Assembly (NCBI RefSeq): GCF_000003605.2
Contig: NW_003149765.1
Span: 585,576-635,470, forward strand
Direction of reading: 5' to 3'
DNA length: 49,895 nucleotides
DNA from: Saccoglossus kowalevskii
Taxonomy: Eukaryota > Hemichordata > Enteropneusta > Harrimaniidae
The position numbers and the translations under genes are program-made. Numbering within the stretch: the stretch's first letter is position 1; every line of letters starts with the position of its first letter. The notes under the pieces were generated by a model, which saw only the letters and a list, made by a program, of their open reading frames with translations, was not told the origin of the DNA and searched no databases. Below are positions 10,786-22,060 of the stretch, one piece after another.

Positions 10786-13700
10786 TCACGACTTTGTTAG
10801 ATTCAATGATTCAAACCACGATTGGCACTTGATGTCCAGCACACCTTCTGACGTCACTTTTAATAACTGTCCATCACTATGGCCAATTGATCCTAATAAA
10901 ATAAGATAAATGTTGGACACTGGAGTATGGAATGATGTAAATAAGACAAATTGCATGCACAGTGTTCTGTGTTGGTGAGATACTGCAGCTGAAGTCAGCC
11001 ATTGAATTCTCTTGCAACGCCAAGAAACAAAATAGAGTATACTAATCATGATATTTTTTTCGACCTACTAAATTATAGCTTCCATTCGTATTTTGATTCA
11101 AATTGAAATTCAACGTTATTTTATGTTAAGTGTATTTATCAGGGACTCATGAAATGAACACTTGAACAAGTTTGCATGAACATACGCTCCACTCCGTCAC
11201 CTTATGTTTATACATGTATAAAGTTTATCGCATTCTATTTTGTTTCTTGAGGCTGCAATGGAAAGTCAAAGGCTGGCTTGCCCCGGTAGGAATAATGGTC
11301 AAAAATGCTTTTTTGATGAATTTTGTTTAGTATTAGCATAGGTACATTTCATATAACCTGTTCCACTTAGTTATCACATTTAGTAGCACAAAATTTGTTT
11401 TGTCCCAGTATTGAAAACAACAGTGCATGGAATAGTGGCAGTGAATCAACTAACAAATTCACAATTGTCTTGCAAACTTTGTGTATAGCACTACTGTGGT
11501 TATGTACCATAATGGTGGTCATTTTATTGGAGCCTAGAAAAAAAGTGATGGCAAATTTAATTAAAAATCAAATTTGTTTCCAAAATTAAATTAAATTAAT
11601 TAATCAGTAAAAAATAGGGTACACACTCTGAGGGGTAAAACATAACTTACCTTTTAACAATTTAATTTTTGCATCATTGTCTTCTTTTGTCTTTAAAACA
11701 TTCAATTTATTGTCAATATTAATCTCTTTAGCTTGAAGATCTAGTTCAGTATTTGCAGATTCACTTAGTTTCACCAAAATATTGCCTGCACAGAATAAGT
11801 AATAACCAATAGATTAATAATTCTAGCATTTGTGTCCGAAAGAGAGCATCATAATCAAGCGAAATACTCCTATACCAACCATTTTTATTTGCCAGGCTGA
11901 CTTGACCATGTCTTGTTATATGTACATCAATATTACCGTTTATGGTAGATGCTGTCATATCACCATCAAGTGTGTCTGTAGAAAAAAACAAAACAAAGAA
12001 ATGTTAAGAAACTATGATGTTTGTGTTTACACTCAATAACAATGGAAGCCTTTGGGGGCAGTATACTCATGCAGCATGTCTCTACCCAGGAGCAAATTAC
12101 AGTGTGGAATAGATGCTATGCACATCCACAAGCAAGAAATGAACCATGGCAATAATATATGTGTAGAACACTTGAACATGATTACATTAATGCCATGGAA
12201 TTCGATTCTGTTTAAGAAGTTATATTACATTGTATTATTATCAACAAATTAAAGTTGTATTGTCGGCAAAATCCTTTTTTTAAAACCTTTGACATGCTAA
12301 GTAGAATGTGTACTAAAATAAATGCAACAGCTTTGGTATTTGCAAGATTTTCGCCTTACCAATAGCCAAACATGATTCTGTAGTTCTGTAGATTTAATTT
12401 TGATCAAGTTGTCAGTATCTTAAGTGGTCATCGAGCCACCAAAAATCTACAGAGGGTTCTCTGTTCAATGTTTGAAGATGAACAATATTACAAAATTAAT
12501 ATTCGATGTGAAGCATTTTCCATTGAGATAAGTCAGGGCTGTACATCTGACTCTTGAGATATTTCTTGTATTGTTAATAGATCTCTTCCTTTCACATGAG
12601 CTTTAACATTGAACAATACATACTTCTTAGGTTAGTTGTGTTTATCATGCAATTGAATCAGAATTGGTACAGCAATGTATGATGGGAGTTGTAGACAATA
12701 AATACCTTGAACTCAATGAACTGCACAATGTATCAGTTTAATCAGTATAACTTACAATTATATAGTCATAACTTTATGATTTGATTTCTGGCTATATATT
12801 CAAATTGTTTTTGTCGAAAATACAACTTTAAGTAAGGGTAGGAATTTTGCAAATAACAAGAGAATTCCTACTAGTAATACAGTGATATTTTTGCCTGATT
12901 TCAAATTTCATAGTGAATAAGATGTAAATATTTTTGTTCATTGTACACTTTAGTTAAAAATGTGTGCATGACAGTTTTTGTTAGGGTTTTTGCCAGAATT
13001 TGAGAAAAAATGAAAGAAAATGGCTTTTTTCAAACATCAAAATCAAAGCACAAATTACACAACTTACCAATGGTGATGTTTCCATGACAACTTGATACAT
13101 TTGAAGATCCATGTAAGTTACCAAGTCTAATATTACCATTGTTACTTGTGAATTCTGATTTGTTATGGTAGACTGCTTTGACTGATATCGAACCTTGTTC
13201 GGTCGCAGCCTTCATATTCATGCCATAGAGTTTCTCTGCATCAAAACACTGCAAGTATTGGATGAGTTTTTGTAAATACCAAAGAAGCACATGCACTAAG
13301 TGTACTGGTTCATTAAAATAAGATTATTTTGACCACAGAGAAACTATGAATAAATAAACAGCTGCATAGTAAGTAATAATACAGTGCTGGTTATCAGAAC
13401 AATCAAAATTATCTTACATTTTGTATTTGCATATATTTTATTTTTTTATTTATATTTTTACTATATTTATAATCAGTTGGTAATTCATTTTAATTTTATT
13501 TTTTATTACATAAATCATATTTAGTATTATTTCAACTATCAATGTGGGTTTTCATAAATTGAAATAATACCAACTGGTGAGAATACAAGGCGGTGCTATG
13601 CGAGATCTTGTGCAAGTCAGCAAATGAGTACCGGTATGTCACATTCCATATTTTAATGCATTTCCAGCAGTATTCTTACTATAATATGAAAATAACTCAC

Positions 13701-15586
13701 CCCCGATCCTTGTAAACATATTTCACCATTAGCTTGTAAAGTTTTTGTATTAAGAAAGTCTCCATGTGAGCTTCTGACATCCAAATCAGTACACTGGTGG
13801 GGAGAAATAACAGGTACGTGTTATAATATACATTGATTGATTCTGGCTCAAGAATGTTTGATTTCGTTATCATAGCAGGTATACACACACAGTACTTGCT
13901 GTATTAGTAGCCCATATATTTACATAAATGTGGGCATATCCATGGTCAAATAATTCAGTATACAATACAGCTTTCCCCTGAATTTCAAGAATAGAGGTTT
14001 ATGTACCCTCTTGTTTATAAAAAAGGAAACACAGAAACAAGTGATGACAAAATTTACTTTATCATTCCATTATCATTTTCGAAGTTGAGAGGTTTCCTGT
14101 ACCCGTTTGTTTATAATGTGAAGGTGCAAAATCAAAAGTATGTAATTTATAAATAAATAAATAAAAAAAATGTACACTTACTTTTATGTTTGTTAAACTG
14201 CAGTTACCATTTTCTGTCGTAATTTGACATTTTTCATTTTCCATATTGTGAATAGTAATATTCCCCTTTTTCATCATACTGGCATTAATATCTGAAACAT
14301 ATTGAAAAGTAAAAGTCTTCCATTTTTAAATAAATGTCCAATTCCGCATGGTGTGCCATGTGATGATAAATTTCTCCGGATTAATAGAAACAGCGCCCTC
14401 TATGATTTATTACAGAATGATCTGCAAGTAATGGAAATATATAGTCTTCACTATACTCTTATACCATTGAATAAATTCCATTACACTTCATTCATTCAAT
14501 AATGATGGATGAGCCAGAGATGCGGCAGCTTTATTTACAGACGTGGATAAAAAAAAGAAATTATTACATGACACGTTATACCAGGGTGGGCTGTTACTTT
14601 ACGTGATCTCTCTGTTATCCTATGTCCACCACCCAGGAAAAAACAGAGGTAAAAACCCTACACTTTATATTGCGGGAAATTCTCTGGAAACCTGTGTCCG
14701 AAAGCAATGCAGCACATAGTACAGGGACAGTGTCGGACTGCACTGTTATCACATAAGGGAAAAGCTAAATGAATTTTTAAAATTAATATTTGATGTAATT
14801 GAACTTGAACGTCTGTGAGCTGCTGAGTTGCTGACTAGATTGACTAAATTCCTACTGCTTCCCGCTATTCCCTGTCTGAATGCCCCGACCATCTCATCAA
14901 TTACTGTGACCGTAACATTGAAGACAGTATTTTCCCTCTATACTATCGAACCGAGGGAAAATATATATACAGACACAGTTACAGTCGATAGATTTGCTTT
15001 CAATGAGTTAAATCCCTTCCCGAATGACTCCCTGATATTAAAAATATCTCTCCCCGACTTCCGCACTCATAATTGGCCAGAGAGAATAATATACAGAAGC
15101 AATCTTACCATATTTTACTGGCACTCGTATTACAAGTTGTACATCATGATTACTATCGTGAACGTCCGTGACATTGTGGTCACAATACACTGTGATGCCA
15201 CGAGTTTCATCATGTTTCACGCCCAACTTGTATTGATGTGAACGAGACTCCATCATGTCGGATTTCTTGTTTACGATCACAAATGATCTGTTCCCGTCTG
15301 GGTAGTCGAGTGGGTCGATGGATGAAATGGTGACGTCATATGGACTGCAGACTGACAATGTACCGAAGGGGTTCACTGTAAACTCCTTGATTTCTAACTC
15401 GCGATGGGGAACATTTGATGTTTGTCGTGTACATTGGTATTGGTAATGTTTCGGTGTCTGAAGAAATATTCCAGTGCCAGTACAGTGGGGCAGTAGAGCG
15501 GGCATAGAAAGTGACCACTCACGGCCGCCAGACAGCTTTGGACAGCACCTTGACGACACTCGTAGCACTGACCAACACAACGACAT
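10786..15586 (-). CDS. FAM185A: FAM185A homologue, seven coding exons, complete
   Basis: Exons in transcript order: 15109-15586, 14182-14291, 13701-13793, 13068-13248, 11880-11975, 11651-11785, 10786-10892; total 1200 nt, 399 aa, close to the roughly 390 aa of the vertebrate protein. Phases 1,0,0,1,1,1 close and the frame ends at TGA. An in-frame TGA lies two codons before the ATG, which fixes the start. Residues 1-65 are Ser/Arg/Cys-rich and could be an organelle-targeting leader (inference). The body shows the short G-N-I/G-D-x repeats of the DUF4097-type beta-rich domain: KKGNITIHNMENEKCQITTE, SNNGNIRLGNLHGSS, HGNITIG, DGDMTASTINGNIDV, NKNGNILVKL. The C-terminus CQSWFESLNL matches the family's RQSWFQSL ending. 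The molecular function is unknown in any animal. Exon 11880-11975 uses an unusual donor, G|GTTGGT. Introns hold no other genes. Confidence 0.93.
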
Positions 15587-15690
15587 TTCTCAGCGATCAA
15601 ATTCCCAGCACCACAGGGCGAATTTCGTCTGTCACGACGGTAATTTGCAGACAGCTGAACCGGTGAACCGGAAGTGAAGTGCGCCCCCAT
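15587..15690 (-). promoter_or_regulatory. Likely FAM185A proximal promoter / 5' UTR
   Basis: On the minus strand, the ETS-type site ACTTCCGG (15668-15675) and a GGGGGCGC GC box (15681-15688) lie about 85-100 bases upstream of the start codon. No TATA box is evident. Motif evidence only. Confidence 0.35.
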
Positions 15691-18600
15691 TAACAAACCC
15701 TAGTGTGCTATTGTTTTTCTAACAAAGTGTGACATGGTTTGTTCGACACTTACTAGTATACGACATAATACATGTACTACTATCGACCACGGTACAACAA
15801 CAAGCTTACTGCGTGTTCATAAATAAATTACGGTATGTGAATGTTTAACCATAATCAACAAACTAGGTTAACCGTAAATCGAAGTTCTGTTAACTTTAAG
15901 GTAGAAGCCTAGTCATGTTTGACAAAATTGGTCATAAATCGTATGACAATGTCCATTAGTTTAACATGTACAATCATGAAGCTAATGTCCCATGGTACAA
16001 TGAAATAGCATTATTTTGTGTATTGCAGTTATGCTTTTTGAGAAACGTGTCCTAATATTTCTTGAAAATTGCTATTTTTAGAACAATTCCATAGAACACA
16101 ATGTTAATGAAACATTGCATTTTTTGACACTTTTTAAAACCCGGATTTTTTTAATAATTTTTTTGACAATGATTTTTTTACGAATATGAAAAAGGGTATA
16201 TTCGCTGTAAATTGACGAACATATAGTACTTTACAGTTCCATGTTTTTCTCGTCAATGCAATATTTGCACGTTAAAGAGAATTGAAAATACTGACCATCT
16301 TTTATTTTTTGGTTTTTCAATAAAATAAAATATGTGAATGTACTAGTATATAAACAGCGAAAGGCAGGTTACCTCGAAATATTGTTTATTTTACTGAAAA
16401 AAAAACATTCAAAAATAAGCAAGAGAGTGTATGCAAATCTACCACCACCTCTGAGTCTTCCAAGTTTATGACCGCTATGTGTAGATCATAAGCCACCCTT
16501 CCCGTATATGTCAAGGCTCCCTGGAAGCAACAATGGTACACCCTAGTGTTATGACCATAGATCGTTCGTATACAGCCAACCATGCGAATAGCTGGACACC
16601 AACGTTTTAACGTTACTGTGTACATAGCACGCGATAATGTGTAGATTTTGAAATCGTTTCTTTTTAATGTCTGCGTATCGATATCATTGCTATGCCATGA
16701 ATAAATCTGTGTTTGTAGGCTTCATTTTGTGTGTGTGTTGTTTTGTTTTGTTTTGCTTTCATATCCTGCTTCACGGGATTCAATACAAGAAAAAGCCGAA
16801 GAACCATAAATAAAATTTTAACAAATTCAAAACGGCAGAGCAGATAAAGCACACAGAGATGAAGAATGAATAGGATGAAAATAGCCACATAGAACACAAA
16901 AACGCGATACTGCTTTTAACTACACCAGATTGTAATCAGAATGACACCTTGAATTTACATCTCGTATCTTACTTATAATCTGACGTTTATGGCTCATATA
17001 CATGAAATTACATGAACGACAATTGAATCTCGATTATGATATATTTATAACTACTCATCTACTCAACAATGAACTTGAGAATAGTCCCCGATTTATTAGC
17101 CACCGCCTCCCGTTCTGTATTAACACGTCGCTAAATCGTTATGCGACACGGTATCATAGCCCCGGTGTACTTGCACGGCATCTGGATTCAATCCCCATGA
17201 TCCCATGAAGTAGGTCTATTTTTATTGTCATCTCTGTTTGGATCCCCTCGATTCACATTATTATCAATCGTAATATGCGTGCATTTTATGCGTGCATTTT
17301 ATGCGTGTGGATATACTTATCAAAGTACGCACTACAGACTTCCGGTACTCACACATTTAAACTTGAAGTACAGTACCACTACTTATGTGAGATTCAGTGA
17401 GAAAAGCGTGCGCCGTAAATCGAAAACCACTGCTATTTTTTACTATGCTGTTACGGTACAGCTTATGGTATGGACGTCCGAAGTTTTACACCATCGCCTG
17501 GTATGATCACGCTCAACCGTCACATGGTAATCCCCTTACAAAGTGTTGGTCATGGTCACGGCTGTCCAGCACTTCACCATATAAAGCACAAATTGAATAA
17601 AGTAAATAATTGCGTTTATTATCTCCGATTGTTGACAGAGGTAGCCGGCATGTACCGCCAGATATAATAATAATCATAATGTTGTCAAGGGATACGCGCC
17701 GTGTCCAAGTTCAAACAGCGATTAATAAATACTTGAGGACAAATGTGAATTTAGTTGATAAAACGACGAGCTAATCAAGCTGGAGCCTGGGGCATACGTT
17801 ATTCTCTGCGTTCGAAGACAATTATTGAGTATTATTTTGACCAATCAAAATCATTGTTACCATGATAAGAAACTCAGACACTCCCTAATGTTATTTGCAT
17901 TTCTCTCAGAAAAAATGTAAAGAATTTGTGGTGCTTTTATTTTATTTATTTTTATTTATTGCATTTTTTGTTAGTTAGTAAAATATATATATGACTCCAC
18001 CGTGGTAACCCTTGGCACGCACTTGTAGCATGTATTTTCAATAGATTACGTGATACGCTAAGCCCCCCAGTAACAATAAGGAGAGATATAAATCAACTAT
18101 ATGTTTAATTTGACAAGGCGTAGAGAAGATTAGAGGCCGATCACTAGGAGACTCAAGTATTGCTGTCACCACAGTCGCAAGTCTACGCCGTATCACCGAG
18201 GGTTATTTGACTATAGAGCCGCTACGTCCACGGATTCATAAACGTCACGCAGTCAAACTCTGAATCAAACTCGTTTTCTGACATACCGAGCTGCTTTACT
18301 GTATGTTTAGTAAGCAGACGGTGGCTGTGGTGAAAATGAAGTAGTCCTAGAAAGTACTTGTTCTCAAGCCGTGTCCAAGATCTTCCCGAAGAGAGGTGTC
18401 ATTTTATGATTTTTTTCTCCTTGACGCGGCTGAACGCTTACACAGGTGAGTCGAGCTAGTTAACGTTCCTTCATCAAATTCGCAGATTCGCTGCAACGAC
18501 ACGTACGCTTTATATGTACACGTCTTTCTGGAAGTATTCTTGTTTGCTGACAAAGGTAAGGGTACTAAGCATTCGAATCAATCTGATCGGTTGTCGTTGT

Positions 18601-19916
18601 TTAATAAAACTTCAAGAAAGTCAAAATTAATTACGCCGAAACATCACCAAATTTATATAGTCGTAGTTCCCACATGAAGCGTAGGCTTAACACCAACAAC
18701 CTGTTTTCACAAAAATCGTACCATTGTAGTATATAATGACTTAACTGTGTGAAAAAATAGGGCCATTATTAGTAAACTGCATGTGAACACGTACGTAGTT
18801 GGGAGTATCGCGGCGCCAACTCGACTGTTGTTCCCGATTTAAAAAAAAACGTGAAAGGAATAAAATTCTACTTTGGAGAGTCGAGATTGTTTTTGACGTG
18901 TGTTTATTTTATAACATTTTAAACACGGCCATATGTGACAATTTAAGTATTGTCAAGTTTCTGTTGATCTTGACTGATAATTCATTGTGCATATTCCGCA
19001 CCGGTAAGACAGTGTGTTTTATACTTCGTTGTAAGATTCTTCACGGGAGCAGTCGGCCGCTCAAACACTGACATGTCGCTTTAATTCGATCTGCGACTCA
19101 CAGTCCGGCCCCGTGAGACACGGTAGCAGTGAATAGGTACTCTGTGTCCACATCCATACTGTCACTGTCGATGACTACGAACAAGGTATACTATAGACTG
19201 TTATCCAGCACACCGCGTGATAGAAGTCTAAAACAACACCTGCCTACACAGATGTGTAATCTAAAACGATATCACGATATATTTGCATTATAATCTGCAC
19301 ATGACAATACAAGACTGAACAATGTAGTCGATAACAATACGCTACTGTGTTTGCGAAGGGATGAGTAATCTCTTTGAATTCAGCAGAACGTTACATCTAC
19401 CGCAAACAATATCACAATTATATTTTAGCTTGGTAGAATCCAATGAATAACAATAACGGTCATGTCATGCCTAAAAATTATCACATTTACGTAAATACCT
19501 TCATATTTAAGTTGTCTAGGATATATTTCACAAGACCGGAATTGAATTCTTTCAGTGAATAAATGTTTCTACGATTTCATGAATATATACGCGTGTTTTA
19601 TGCCAAGATTTATTGCCTCACAATGGTAGTAATTGTTAAACGTGTTTGTATAGTATCTGAAATAGGTAACAGATTACAAGAAATTTCAACCGACCGTGAC
19701 AAATTTGATCATCTTGCGTAAATGATCGCCTGTTTAGTCGCACCCTTACGAAGATCACATTATTGTGGCCCGACTGACTGTATATTACGAACATTTAAAC
19801 CACCTGACAGTAGTTACTGTAAGTCAATTTCAATGTGCCTAGGAATTGTCCGTGATGTGTGACCTACAATAACATACGTCGATGTACCGATAGATTTCCA
19901 ACTTGACGGAACGTTC
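15691..19916. other. Intergenic region between divergent FAM185A and the CNBD2-like gene; possible non-coding 5' exon near 18450-18560
   Basis: No protein-coding gene was recognised. The CNBD2-like coding start at 24709 directly follows a splice acceptor, so a non-coding first exon should lie upstream. Two good donors occur in the less AT-rich patch 18120-18560: ACACAG|GTGAGT (exon end 18453) and CAAAG|GTAAGG (exon end 18555). Either could end that exon, but this is unproven. The rest is AT-rich with (TTTTA)-type stretches at 17936-17960. Confidence 0.3.
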
Positions 19917-21566
19917 TGATACAATGGCATTCTGATTAAAATCTGATGTAGTGTACGGGCTTTAATTATTTTAGCTATAAACTTATTTTAATTTTATTTT
20001 TTATTACTTTTGTTATTAATGCCTTTTTTAGTCCCCGTTCGGACGAAGTCCGAAAACGGGGACTTATAATTCGGTCTCCGTCCGTGCGTCCGTGCGTCCG
20101 TCCGGAGTCATATCGCAGAATCCCTTGGACCGATCCCGTTCATTCTTTGCATGTGCCTAGTACTTTGTGTGGGACATATGCACATGCAGTGGTTTAGCGA
20201 TTCGATTCAAAATGGCCGACTGGCAGCCATCTTGTTTTTTGAAAATGTTGTATTTTGGACATGCTTTGTCAGTTTTCATTTAAATTTAGTACATAGATTA
20301 TACATGTTAGGATACATGTCCATGACCGTCCGTGAGTTCCTGAGTCTGTCCGTCTGTCCGTCCGTCCGTGTGTCAGTCTGTCCAGAGTCATATTTCAGAA
20401 TCCTGTGGACCGATTCCGATCATTCTTTGCATGTGCCTCGTACCTTATGTGGGACATATGCACATGCAGTGGGCAATCTTTCTGTACATTGTATTTTGCC
20501 CACTTGAATAAACCATTAATAGAAAATTGCTAGTATATTTTTATTTACAAAAGAAAATACGCAGCATTTTGCATTTTTTGTCATTACATTGAATATTTTT
20601 TTCACTTCCAACAAATGTGTACACTTCCAGATACATCTTCGCCAGGCAAAGGTTCGTTCATTCAGTCATCGCTTCAACTTTACATCAAACACTGAGCATA
20701 ATTATCTAGAATGGAAGCGAAAAAATAAGTAAATCGTAATGATTAAAACGCTGTAAACAGCTATAGTAAACAATGCAAACTGATTTTAAATTGTATAACG
20801 GTCACAGGCCCACGGCATCAACGCAGAAAATTGGAGCAAAAAAAATATTTCCTGATCAATTGCGATGTGTTCCAAATAAAAAGTATTTTATTCCAGTCCA
20901 AATCAGCTCAATTACTTTAATAAAGAGTTATTGTATAATGTACAAAATGTTGATACATTTTGATGAATATTTACAGCTACGGCTTCAATACCGTAGACGA
21001 TTTCGGCCCGATCGTCAACAAAACATTACCCGTCTCCATGAGGGCAAGCGACTGGAAAAAGACACCGGTGTTCGGTCGAACCGGTGGAAACAAAATCGTC
21101 ACTCTCAGAATAACTACGCAAAATAACGATCTAAACTCGAACCATTCGAGCCACAATATTAACATAAAAACTTTCGTTGCATTTGACAATGATAAACTTA
21201 CCGAAAAGCCGTGTTTTTCTCGGTCGCTAACGTCGGTATAATCCGTCATTTTATTTGAGTGTGTTTGCCACCTGACTCTGCCCGGTGACGTCATCATGTG
21301 CGTTATAGAAGGAGGTCTGTGATTCGTTGACTCAAAATCGTCGACAGTGGGTCTCGTTGAAATCTCGTTACATAGGCAGCGGGTCAGATGTATGTAGGGC
21401 GGAATTAAAAAAAAAAACACAAAATCAAAATCAAAGTAAAATAATAATAAAATAAAAAGACATTAATAACAAAAGTAATAAAAAATAAAATTAAAATAAG
21501 TTTATAGCCAAAATAATTAAAGCCCGTACACGACATCAGATTTTAATCAGATTGATACAATGGCAT
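19917..21566. mobile_element. About 1.62-kb element with ~95-bp terminal inverted repeats and 14-bp flanking direct repeats
   Basis: TGATACAATGGCAT occurs at 19917-19930 and again at 21553-21566. Just inside lie inverted repeats starting TCTGATTAAAATCTGATG (19931 onward; reverse complement ending at 21551), near-identical for about 95 bases, including CGTGTACGGGCTTTAATTAT or its one-base variant and an AT-rich tract. The direct repeats look like a target-site duplication, though 14 bp is long for a cut-and-paste transposon. The left arm runs straight into the hairpin repeat at 20030, which appears nested. The interior (about 20770-21400) is less AT-rich than its flanks and open on both strands. 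Confidence 0.65.
20030..20472 (+). repeat. Hairpin-bearing dispersed repeat with an internal ~280-bp direct duplication
   Basis: A 35-base palindrome (20030-20064) can fold into a stem with AGTCCCCGTT / AACGGGGACT arms. It is followed by a GTCCGTGCGTCC-type run (about 20078-20105). The block 20106-20193 (GAGTCATAT.. to ..CATATGCACATGCAGTGG) recurs at 20386-20472 with roughly 88% identity by eye, again after a GTCCGTC-type run. The same module lies in the opposite orientation at 1-200. Confidence 0.75.
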
Positions 21567-21963
21567 TGTGACAGTCTGAGGTCTGCTGAATTGCAAAATA
21601 AAAAAATGACAGATTTGTTGAAATCAGTGGTCGTTATTCGATCCAAATATTGACACATGCGATAGTAATGCACGTTAGTTTAGTTAACGTTAAATAGCTG
21701 TAATATGCTGATAATGACGTACTACTCAAAAAGAAATAATCGCGAAAATTCTAGCATGATTGCAATTAATCATAACATGAATATATCCACTGGATCTTTA
21801 CTACACCGAGCCGTAAATCAGGTGCCAAAACATTATATGTATTACTGCTATTATATCGTCACGGTCATTACTTGCGCCCGCTTGAATTAATTTTCGCTGA
21901 AAGGACTTTTTGGGTGCTTTGTATGGAGTTTAATTTCATTGATTTGTTGATGAGTTGAATATA

Positions 21964-22060
21964 AATATAGAAAAAAGGGTGTATTCGCCAGATTTCACTG
22001 AATCGTCCCCTCAGCGAAAATAGCAAAAATAAATTCCAAGCGGAAATAAAACTACAGGGA
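21964..22060 (+). repeat. Copy of the TTCACTG/TTCGC dispersed family
   Basis: GTGTATTCGCCAGATTTCAC, then TGAATCGTCCCCTCAGCG, then AAATTCCAAGCGGAAATAA match, in order and strand, the segment at 206-275. A similar but shorter block is at 592-700. Boundaries are approximate. Confidence 0.5.

Noticed and set aside
15394-15696. 100-codon minus frame overlapping FAM185A exon 1
   Set aside because: Alternative frame of a region whose FAM185A frame matches the family; it contains no motif.
17140-17205. tRNA-like GGATTCAATCCCC (B-box-like)
   Set aside because: No A box, anticodon arm or acceptor stem could be paired around it.
20773-21126. 117-codon plus-strand ORF beginning ATGCAAACT
   Set aside because: It lies inside the composite element, overlaps another open frame, and has low-complexity basic content without a recognisable domain.
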